This document shows positions 1 to 5,696 of a stretch of DNA of 5,696 nucleotides, piece after piece (position 1 is the stretch's first letter; each line of letters opens with the position of its first letter). Origin of the DNA: Thermoplasmata archaeon (GTDB taxonomy: Archaea > Thermoplasmatota > Thermoplasmata > JAGHBH01); the NCBI GenBank assembly GCA_021161085.1, contig JAGHBH010000004.1, positions 1-5,696 of the forward strand, read 5' to 3'. The translations under genes and the position numbers were made by a program. The notes under the pieces were generated by a model. The model saw only the letters and a list, made by a program, of their open reading frames with translations. It searched no databases and was not told the origin of the DNA.

Positions 1-2
1 AT

Positions 3-3000
3 TATACGGTGAAGATGGTTATGGCCAAATCTTACGGCCAGTTCTTCCTCTCCACTCTCGGTGTGCCGATAATTCCCAAGGCCATATGGGAGGACCATCT
101 CGGGTCTGACGGGACTGTGGACACCCTCTGGAACGATGTGAAGGCGGCCACCGGAACAGGTCCTTTCTATTATGCCGGTGGGGAGAAGGATGTCTATAGA
201 GAGGTTAGGCGGTTTGACGACTACTGGGGAAAGAATTTCACCACTCCTTCCGGTCACAGATTGTTCCCTCAGGAGGTCACGAGGATATATTTCAAGCTCT
301 ATTCCTCCCTGGACACCGCCATTCTGGCTCTGAAGAGCGGCCAGGTGGATCACATCCCGTGGACGGTCACCCCCGGTTATGTGTCTGATCTGATAAGCAA
401 TCCCAACACGGATGTGATGTCCATAAGTGACAACGGCTATTTCTATCTGGCATTCAACATGAAGAGGGAGCCCATGAACCAGCTGGCTTTCAGAAAGGCT
501 GTGAGCCATTGTATAGACAAGGTGACAATTGTCGAGCGGTATATGGGTGGCTTCGGCCAGGCTGGCGACTCGGTTGAGCCTCCTTTCTGGACGGATTGGT
601 ACAACAGCAGTGTGACCCATTACGAGTTCGACACGGACGTGGCCCGACAGGTGTTGGAGGATGCCGGCTATACGGGCTTCGATTCCACTCTGAAGATGCC
701 TGACGGACGACCGGTTCCTCCTCTGGTCATTTTGACCCCTCCTGCTGATTACGATCCCGTGAGGATAAAGGCTGGAGAGGTGATAGCCAAGAACCTCCGG
801 AGTCTGGGTATGGATGCGGTTGCCAAGGCCGTTGATTTCGATACTCTGGTTGCAAAGATGAACGCTTTCGATTATGACATGTTGATCATAGGATGGAGTC
901 TTTCCGGCGAGCCTGTGGGCAACGTTTTCGACATCCTGGGCCCCGAGGCCAGCCAGAACTATTTCGCTTTCTGGTCGGTGGAGCATGACAACCCCTGGTA
1001 CAAGGATATCGGCGGTGTTTCCACCCTGGCCGACGAGGAGACGCAGGCTCTGGCCAACCAGGTATATGACCTGGGTGTTAAGGCCAAGGAGAGCTTTGAC
1101 AGGGAAGAGCAGATAAAATACACGAAGTGGGCCCAGGCGGTGATATCCGACGCCCTGCCCGTGAATGTGCTGTATTATAGGGTGAACAACTATGCCATAT
1201 CCACCGCATGGAACGGCTGGATTCCCTTCATGGGTGAACTATTGAACGGCTATTCCGTAGCGGCTTTGAGCCGTTCCGAGGAGACCGTGGTGGGAGAGAC
1301 ACTCACCGCGCTGATAAATGTGCCTGAGAAGCTTCCTTATGACATGCCGGTCTCGGGTTCGGTGGTGGTGATAGATGGTAACGGCATGCCCGTGGAAGGA
1401 GCCACCGTTTCCCTCCAGGGCTCGGGTGTCTCCTTCACACCCACCAGCGGAACCACTGATGCCACCGGTGTCTTCATGTTCAAAGTGACCGGGGATTCTC
1501 ATGGGTATGTGACCATAAGGGCCACCGCCGAGTCCGGTGGAGCCTCTTTCACCGCCGAGAAGGTGGTGAGTGTTTACATGGGTGCTCCGCCGACCCTCTA
1601 TCTGTCGGTGGTTCCGGACAAGATATTCCTCGATGCGGGCGAGAGCACGACTCTGCATCTGAAGGTGGTCAACCAGCTCGGGGAGCCTGTTTCCGGTGTC
1701 AACGTGACCTTGGACACGGGGCTGATGGGTTACGGTACCGTGGATCACACTTCCGTGGCCACAGGGCCTAATGGGGAGGCGGAGATGGTTTACACCGCTC
1801 CATCGGATGTGCCGATAAACCAGCACCTCCAGGTTCGTATGTCTCTCTCTGTGGACCCCGTGTCTCCGTATTCCGCCAACATGATAAACACCGTGACCCA
1901 GTACCTGGTGGTGAAGAACACCTCTCCCAGCGAGTGGCATTTCGTGCAGGTGGAGGGGGCCACGAGATATTCCTGTGATGCCTCCAACAACGCCGCCACC
2001 ATAACGATCCGGGCGATTGACGAGAATGGGAACGGCATAGGGGGAGAGAATCTGACCATCACCTACACCAACCCCGACACCCTCTCGTCCGCACCCTCTT
2101 ATGTGGTGACCGAGGCCAGCGGGTACGCTAACATAACCGTCCAGTTCAAGGACGGCATAGACACCAACGCCACATTCATCTGGATAAAGAACGATCTCGT
2201 GGCCAATGGTGTGGGAGCCGGTATCACCCTTCTCTACAAGGGCTCCACGATCCCCTCCGAAGATGTGTACGGTGGTCTGATAACCATCAACCAGGTTCCC
2301 ATGCTGGACCCCGACAGTGGAGATGGATTGAACTTCACCATAAAGATATACGACCTGGATGGAAACCCCCCGACGGCGGATGTACCGGTGGCCCTTATAA
2401 TCGGTGAGCCCTTCGTCGGGCCGGTTGCGGGTCTGGAGAGCGCTCCATCTTACATCTACAGCAGCCTTTGGGATTATGCGGGCATACAGGTGTTCACCAC
2501 CCTGGATGGGGCGTCCCTGAGCACGGGAGGATATTTCCTCAGCGATCTCTTCACGGACGAGGAGATAAACGAGACCAACGAGGGTTTCTACACATCCTGG
2601 GATGACGTCCAGGGAGACTGGTGGGCTATGAGCCTTGATCTGGCCAATATGAGCTCGGTCACGGCGGTCAACGGTGAGGCGTCTTTCAACATCACCGCCG
2701 AGCAGTTAGCCCTTACGGATAGCGTCCCGAGCATCCTGGCCCTGCCTCTCGGGACCTCCGGGTTCTACTGTGCCGAGGACTACAGCAACTTCTACTGGAT
2801 ATCGCGGGGTGCCACCGTTATCAAGACAGACTTCGTCATGCAGCGCACCCAGAAGATGGCATCGGTCAAGGTGGACCTGGCTGATGGGATAGTCAGGGAT
2901 ATGGGGGATGACAGCACTTCTTCCGGGAGCGTGACCGTGTACGACCAGGACAACAACCCTGTTTCCGGTGTGGAGGTTTCCGGCTATGTGCGTGCCTACG

Positions 3001-4127
3001 GGGAGAGCCCCTACTTCTCCGTAGACGTGAGCGGAACGACCAACGGCTCCGGTGCGGCGGAGTTCACCATAACTGGCAACACGGCGGACGGCTCTGGCAA
3101 CCCCCTCACCAATCCGGTGAAGCAGCCTATGTATCTTGAGCCTGTGGTGGACGGTGCGGCCAACATCTTCGCTTCCACGGAGATATTTGACCTCCCCATA
3201 CAGGCATACGCCGTTCTCGAAGGCACCCCGCTCGTACAGAAGCAGACGGACGACGCCAGCGTGACGCTGACCGTCAAGGTGTTCGACGAGAACGGTGACG
3301 CTCTGAGGAACACCACGGTTCTGTTCTCCGCTGACAGGGGAACACTGAGCGCCGACAATGCCACCACCGACGACAACGGGACCGCCCAGGTGACCTACAC
3401 CCCGACCCTGGAGGATGGAGAGGCCTTTGCGGTTGCCTTCGTCTCTGCCAGTGTTGTCGTTGAGGGATACGGGGCCGGTTCCGCTGTGCTCTCTGTGGTA
3501 TCCTATAACCCGCCTGCGGAGTCCACGTCGTCACCTTCCATCCCCTCCACCCTTGAGGGTGACACGCTGGTCGTTGCCGGCACGGTGTCCGACGAGGACG
3601 GGATAGCATCCGTATCCATCCTGCTGGATGGTGTGGCTGTCGAGGTGGTGAACGTGACCGGCTCACCCACGTCTTACTCCTACAACATCACCCTCACCAA
3701 CATATCGAAAGGAGAGCATACCCTCAGGGTGGTGGTTACCGACTCAAAGGCCACTTCCACAACCGTGGCGGAGGCCAGTTTCTCCGCCGTCGAGCCCCCT
3801 GAGGGCGGCGAGATGCCGTGGATGATGATAATAGCAGTGGTGGTTGTAATGGTCCTCATTGTGGTTGTGGCGGCCATCATGAAAGCCAGAGGTGGAGAGG
3901 GAGCTGCCGGTGAAGCGGAGGAGCCCGTGGAGCCCGAGCCCGAGGCAGGTGAGCCCGAGCCGGAGGCCGTGGGGGCCGAGGGTGGTGGTGAGGCTGCATC
4001 CGAGGCTCCCGCTCCTGCGGTTCAGGCTCCGGAGGAATCCCCTGTCCCTCAACCCTCTGCAGAGGTTCCCCCTGCGGCTCCTTCTGAGGGCCCGGCCGAG
4101 GAGACCTCTGGCGGGAATGAATACTGA
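3..4127 (+). CDS. Giant membrane-anchored ABC solute-binding protein (SBP_bac_5 type) with Ig-like stalk, 5'-truncated
   Basis: Extracytoplasmic substrate receptor of a peptide/nickel-family ABC importer. The frame is open to the left edge, and the binding domain lacks its N-terminal part and any signal peptide, so the true start is upstream; the GTG at 9 is only a counting point (residue 1). Residues 1-430 match the second half of a DppA/OppA-like domain: VPIIPKAIW near 19, ALKSGQVDHIPW near 107, a FRKAVSHCIDK segment at 161-171 (family pattern 'RqAl.yaiDr'), DMLIIGW at 290-296, and a closing segment near 385-412. Residues 444-1262 form about seven Ig-like modules. Residues 1271-1291 are one transmembrane helix followed by Lys/Arg, which puts the C-terminus inside the cell. 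Residues 1292-1372 are a Glu/Pro/Ala/Gly-rich tail. There are 18 N-X-S/T sequons, 16 of them in the stalk. Ordinary family members are about 500-600 residues. Two permease genes follow. The binding-protein call is firm; the substrate is unknown. Confidence 0.93.
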   Translation, partial: YTVKMVMAKSYGQFFLSTLGVPIIPKAIWEDHLGSDGTVDTLWNDVKAATGTGPFYYAGGEKDVYREVRRFDDYWGKNFTTPSGHRLFPQEVTRIYFKLYSSLDTAILALKSGQVDHIPWTVTPGYVSDLISNPNTDVMSISDNGYFYLAFNMKREPMNQLAFRKAVSHCIDKVTIVERYMGGFGQAGDSVEPPFWTDWYNSSVTHYEFDTDVARQVLEDAGYTGFDSTLKMPDGRPVPPLVILTPPADYDPVRIKAGEVIAKNLRSLGMDAVAKAVDFDTLVAKMNAFDYDMLIIGWSLSGEPVGNVFDILGPEASQNYFAFWSVEHDNPWYKDIGGVSTLADEETQALANQVYDLGVKAKESFDREEQIKYTKWAQAVISDALPVNVLYYRVNNYAISTAWNGWIPFMGELLNGYSVAALSRSEETVVGETLTALINVPEKLPYDMPVSGSVVVIDGNGMPVEGATVSLQGSGVSFTPTSGTTDATGVFMFKVTGDSHGYVTIRATAESGGASFTAEKVVSVYMGAPPTLYLSVVPDKIFLDAGESTTLHLKVVNQLGEPVSGVNVTLDTGLMGYGTVDHTSVATGPNGEAEMVYTAPSDVPINQHLQVRMSLSVDPVSPYSANMINTVTQYLVVKNTSPSEWHFVQVEGATRYSCDASNNAATITIRAIDENGNGIGGENLTITYTNPDTLSSAPSYVVTEASGYANITVQFKDGIDTNATFIWIKNDLVANGVGAGITLLYKGSTIPSEDVYGGLITINQVPMLDPDSGDGLNFTIKIYDLDGNPPTADVPVALIIGEPFVGPVAGLESAPSYIYSSLWDYAGIQVFTTLDGASLSTGGYFLSDLFTDEEINETNEGFYTSWDDVQGDWWAMSLDLANMSSVTAVNGEASFNITAEQLALTDSVPSILALPLGTSGFYCAEDYSNFYWISRGATVIKTDFVMQRTQKMASVKVDLADGIVRDMGDDSTSSGSVTVYDQDNNPVSGVEVSGYVRAYGESPYFSVDVSGTTNGSGAAEFTITGNTADGSGNPLTNPVKQPMYLEPVVDGAANIFASTEIFDLPIQAYAVLEGTPLVQKQTDDASVTLTVKVFDENGDALRNTTVLFSADRGTLSADNATTDDNGTAQVTYTPTLEDGEAFAVAFVSASVVVEGYGAGSAVLSVVSYNPPAESTSSPSIPSTLEGDTLVVAGTVSDEDGIASVSILLDGVAVEVVNVTGSPTSYSYNITLTNISKGEHTLRVVVTDSKATSTTVAEASFSAVEPPEGGEMPWMMIIAVVVVMVLIVVVAAIMKARGGEGAAGEAEEPVEPEPEAGEPEPEAVGAEGGGEAASEAPAPAVQAPEESPVPQPSAEVPPAAPSEGPAEETSGGNEY
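1338..3794 (+). other. Ig-like (Big_1-like) module array inside the binding protein
   Basis: Six modules share a paired signature: a strand-turn-strand of the form 'D-x-x-G-x-P-V-x-G-x-x-V', then downstream 'D/N-x-x-G-x-A' before the last strands. First halves lie at residues 454-467, 554-566, 670-682, 781-794, 978-990 and 1092-1104. The matching second halves lie at 484-487, 586-591, 702-707, 887-891, 1011-1017 and 1121-1126. A seventh, differently built module (1175-1262) carries SDEDGIASVSILLDG and resembles the Ig/PKD-like domains that often precede a membrane anchor. Such domains act as rigid surface spacers or adhesion modules in known proteins; here they presumably lift the binding domain away from the membrane, which is an inference. 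Module 4 holds an insertion of about 90 residues between its two signature halves. Module borders are approximate. Confidence 0.8.
3819..4124 (+). other. C-terminal transmembrane anchor and acidic Pro/Glu/Ala-rich cytoplasmic tail
   Basis: Residues 1271-1291 are an uninterrupted hydrophobic stretch (WMMIIAVVVV followed by MVLIVVVAAI), preceded by the acidic EPPEGGE and followed by MKAR. The positive-inside rule then places the next ~80 residues in the cytoplasm. This tail is low-complexity, dominated by Glu, Pro, Ala and Gly, with almost no basic residues after MKAR, and is probably disordered. C-terminal membrane anchoring of peptide-class binding proteins is known in Sulfolobus, but a long acidic cytoplasmic tail is not a standard part of the transporter. 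Its role is unknown. Confidence 0.8.
3930..3971 (+). repeat. Two tandem 21-base units coding EPEPEAG/EPEPEAV
   Basis: Positions 3930-3950 and 3951-3971 are adjacent 21-base units that differ only near their 3' ends and code for EPEPEAG and EPEPEAV in the acidic tail. This looks like a local in-frame duplication within a low-complexity coding segment, so tail length may vary between strains. Confidence 0.7.
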
Positions 4128-4182
4128 TGCTAATGCGTATGAAACGCCCGCATCACCACTGGCCCTCTATCTGTGGATGGCA

Positions 4183-4206
4183 TGTGCAGGCCCATCGGCC
4201 TGTGTG
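4183..4206 (+). other. Possible RNA hairpin in the intergenic spacer
   Basis: The arms CAGGCC (4187-4192) and GGCCTG (4197-4202) pair perfectly around a 4-base CATC loop. In RNA the stem can extend by four G-U wobble pairs to 4183 and 4206. There is no T tract after it, so it is not a typical terminator. It could be a processing or stabilising element that sets different mRNA levels for the binding protein and the permeases, or it could be chance in GC-rich sequence. Confidence 0.3.
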
Positions 4207-4280
4207 CGGGACAGGTGTGTGGCACGGGTCGGTGGCGCGTGACGAGAGCCAGGCGGATGCGTTCCGGTGATGGACCTCAG

Positions 4281-4285
4281 GGAGG
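4281..4285 (+). promoter_or_regulatory. Shine-Dalgarno site (GGAGG) of the DppB-type permease
   Basis: GGAGG lies 7 bases before the ATG at 4293. An in-frame TGA at 4287-4289 rules out any start further upstream. A second ATG at 4302 is possible but is worse spaced. Confidence 0.8.
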
Positions 4286-4292
4286 ATGAGAT

Positions 4293-5252
4293 ATGGCCAG
4301 CATGAAACGGTATCTGGCGGTCAGAACGGCCCAGATGGTGGTTACGCTCTTCATAATCCTGACCGTAACTTTCATACTCTTCGAGAAGCTTCCGGCCAGA
4401 CCCTACGATCTGCTGAGCCAGAGTCCTCTGATAAAGCCGTCCCAGAAGGAGTATCTTATCCATCTCTACGGTTTTGACAAGCCCCAGCTGGAAAGGTATT
4501 TTATCTACATGAAGAACATGGTGACCTTCAACTTCGGATATTCCATATCCAAGGGGGTTCCCGTGTGGAGCGAACTCTCGGCAAGGATACCTCGGACCCT
4601 CATGTTGTTCGGTTTGAGCGTCATATTGTCCTATATCTTCGGGGCTCTGGTCGGAGCATATATAGCATGGAAGAGGGGCGGTGTTGCTGATGGAACGGCG
4701 GTGGTGACATCGCTGGTGTTCTACAACATGCCGTCTTTCTGGATAGGCCTTATCTTCCTTTTTGTTTTCTCCTACAAGCTGGGATGGTTTCCCCTGACCG
4801 CATGGCCCCAGGTGCCCAACTACACCATCTTGGACATCATGCACCACACCTTCCTGCCGCTGGTGACGCTGGTGCTGTTGAGCCTTGCCGGAACCATCCT
4901 TCTCATGCGGACCAGCATGCTGGAGGTGATAGGCGAGAATTACATATTGACCGCTATAGCCAAGGGGCTGCCGGAGAGAACGGTGCTCTTCCGCCATGCT
5001 GCCCGGAATGCCACTCTCCCTCTGGTCACCGCCCTTGTAATATCTCTGGCGTTTGCGATGGGCGGTGCGGTTGTGCTGGAGCAGGTTTTCAGCTTTCCCG
5101 GGGTGGGGTTGCTGTATATAACCGCTCTCTCCCAGCTGGATTTTCCGGTGGCCCAGGCGACGCTCTTCATAATCTCGTTGATGGTGCTGATAGGGAACCT
5201 GATAGCCGATATCCTGTATGCTTATCTGGATCCGAGGATCCGTCTGGGGTGA
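4293..5252 (+). CDS. DppB-type ABC transporter permease
   Basis: Inner subunit of a peptide/nickel-family ABC importer; with a DppC-type partner it forms the transmembrane channel and couples to the ATPases. At 319 residues it is full length for the family. Residues 9-31 are the first membrane helix, followed by a long extracytoplasmic loop. Further helices lie at about 101-126, 134-160, 186-206, 244-266 and 284-310. The EAA loop that contacts the ATPases is clear at about 215-243: ENYILTAIAKGLPER, then the RHAARNATLP segment. It is followed by GGAVVLEQVFSFPGVG (257-272) and the family's C-terminal DPRIR (313-317). The usual Pro-Gly-Asp-Pro motif after helix 1 is here LPARPYD (33-39). The gene follows the binding-protein gene by 165 bases and is 6 bases upstream of the second permease, so co-translation with that gene is likely. 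The function is sure; the substrate is not shown. Confidence 0.96.
   Translation: MASMKRYLAVRTAQMVVTLFIILTVTFILFEKLPARPYDLLSQSPLIKPSQKEYLIHLYGFDKPQLERYFIYMKNMVTFNFGYSISKGVPVWSELSARIPRTLMLFGLSVILSYIFGALVGAYIAWKRGGVADGTAVVTSLVFYNMPSFWIGLIFLFVFSYKLGWFPLTAWPQVPNYTILDIMHHTFLPLVTLVLLSLAGTILLMRTSMLEVIGENYILTAIAKGLPERTVLFRHAARNATLPLVTALVISLAFAMGGAVVLEQVFSFPGVGLLYITALSQLDFPVAQATLFIISLMVLIGNLIADILYAYLDPRIRLG
5246..5252 (+). promoter_or_regulatory. Shine-Dalgarno site of the DppC-type permease, overlapping the upstream stop codon
   Basis: GGGGTGA at 5246-5252 closely matches the GGAGGTGA complement of the 16S rRNA end and lies 6 bases before the ATG at 5259. Its last three bases are the stop codon of the DppB-type gene, which suggests translational coupling of the two permeases. 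Confidence 0.7.
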
Positions 5253-5258
5253 GATTTT

Positions 5259-5696
5259 ATGGTCGGTGAGAGAGTGAAAGACGACGACAACGCCTCCGGA
5301 GTCCCCAGCACAGCTCCTCAGAAGGACATTCTCACGGCCCCCCAGTGGAGGCAGTCAGTGAGCCGTTTCAGCAAGAGATTTGCCGCCGGGTGGAGGATAT
5401 ACCGGCACAGCAAGATGGGAATGGTGGGTCTGTCCATTATAGCGGCTTTCGTTCTGATGGCTCTTCTGGCGCCCTTTCTCACCCCCTATTCCCCACAGTT
5501 TCTGGCTCCGGCCGAGGATGTGTTCGACGCCGACAGGCTGGTGAAGGAGATCCCCCGGGACCTGCTTGTGGGGATAGACGACCCGGGGAGCGAAAACTGG
5601 ATGACCCCCGTTGGCTACTCAACCGGGGGAGGGGACAGTCTCGACACCATAGTGACAGCGTCCAGGGAGGGGCATGTGGTGGTGTTTGACGTGGAG
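5259..5696 (+). CDS. DppC-type ABC transporter permease, 3'-truncated, with an unusual extracytoplasmic segment
   Basis: Second channel subunit, partner of the DppB-type permease. The first 146 residues are in the window and the frame is open at the right edge. Residues 1-46 are a hydrophilic cytoplasmic leader with an acidic DDDN patch. WRIYRHSKMGMVGL (45-58) followed by a hydrophobic helix (about 53-74) and APFLTPYSP (71-79) is the typical OppC_N-type start. In ordinary DppC proteins a short loop with a G-T-D-x-x-G-R-D motif comes next. Here the sequence has LLVGIDDPGSENW (102-114), which only faintly resembles that motif, then a Gly-rich turn and D-T-I-V-T-A-S-R-E-G-H-V-V-V-F-D (129-144). 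The last stretch looks like a beta-propeller blade (PQQ-like or WD-like), so a domain may be inserted between helices 1 and 2. The start is supported by the Shine-Dalgarno site and by 6-base spacing from the previous gene. The family call is good; the nature of the insert is uncertain. Confidence 0.85.
   Translation, partial: MVGERVKDDDNASGVPSTAPQKDILTAPQWRQSVSRFSKRFAAGWRIYRHSKMGMVGLSIIAAFVLMALLAPFLTPYSPQFLAPAEDVFDADRLVKEIPRDLLVGIDDPGSENWMTPVGYSTGGGDSLDTIVTASREGHVVVFDVE

Larger units (their letters stand above)
4128..4292 (+). other. 165-base spacer between the binding-protein and permease genes
   Basis: This gap is longer than the 6 bases that separate the next two genes. I see no convincing archaeal TATA box/BRE and no T-rich terminator, so read-through from the binding-protein gene into the permease genes is the simpler reading. 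It contains the hairpin at 4183-4206 and an open frame of 47 codons (4127-4270). That frame starts in a TGATG overlap with the upstream stop and ends in a second TGATG (4268-4272), just before the permease Shine-Dalgarno site. The 47-residue product would be rich in His, Trp, Cys and Arg, uses CGN arginine codons unlike the neighbours' many AGG/AGA codons, and has no clear ribosome binding site, so I do not call it a gene. Confidence 0.6.

Noticed and set aside
9..11. GTG at 9 as the true start of the first gene
   Set aside because: The frame is open to the window edge and the protein begins in the middle of a binding domain without a signal peptide, so the gene continues upstream.
1239..1940. 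Minus-strand open frame opposite the Ig-like modules
   Set aside because: The product is His/Arg/Gly-rich with no domain signature, while the plus strand carries repeated Ig-like signatures throughout.
3819..3890. Simple-sequence stretch rich in GTGGTTGT-like words
   Set aside because: It codes for the Val/Ile/Met-rich membrane helix; the skewed composition follows from the amino acids.
4167..4997. Long minus-strand open frame opposite the DppB-type permease
   Set aside because: It would code for a His/Gln-rich product with no recognisable fold, and it lies entirely opposite a permease with clear family motifs. It is a by-product of the plus-strand codon bias.
5228..5241. Two closely spaced GGATCC palindromes
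   Set aside because: They fall in the codons for the conserved C-terminal LDPRIR of the DppB family, so coding constraint explains them.
5345..5689. Plus-strand open frame overlapping the DppC-type gene
   Set aside because: It is in a different frame from the well-supported permease start at 5259, lacks membrane helices and has no ribosome binding site.

Overview
The window looks like chromosomal archaeal DNA, most plausibly Thermoplasmatota or a related euryarchaeal lineage. The reasons are moderately high GC, frequent ATA (Ile) and AGG/AGA (Arg) codons, strong Shine-Dalgarno sites, and a very large surface protein rich in N-glycosylation sequons with a C-terminal membrane anchor. The lineage is an inference from style; no marker gene is present.

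The window holds three consecutive plus-strand genes of a peptide/nickel-family (Dpp/Opp type) ABC importer, cut at both ends. (1) Positions 3-4127 are the C-terminal ~1370 residues of a giant solute-binding protein. It runs from an SBP_bac_5-type binding domain, through about seven Ig-like (Big_1-like) modules and one transmembrane helix, to an acidic Glu/Pro/Ala-rich tail of about 80 residues. Its N-terminus lies upstream of the window. (2) Positions 4128-4292 are a 165-base gap with no clear promoter or terminator. It holds a hairpin and a doubtful 47-codon ORF whose ATG overlaps the stop of the first gene. (3) Positions 4293-5252 are a complete DppB-type permease. (4) Positions 5259-5696 are the start of a DppC-type permease, with its Shine-Dalgarno site overlapping the stop of the dppB-like gene.

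Together they give the usual order binding protein - permease - permease. The ATPase subunits (DppD/DppF type) would be expected downstream, outside the window. The substrate is probably a peptide or other small organic solute, but the sequence does not show which.

The least ordinary features are the architecture of the binding protein (binding domain on a stalk of roughly 820 residues with a cytoplasmic acidic tail) and the second permease. After its first membrane helix the latter enters a long hydrophilic segment ending in a beta-propeller-like strand motif, instead of the short loop expected in DppC.
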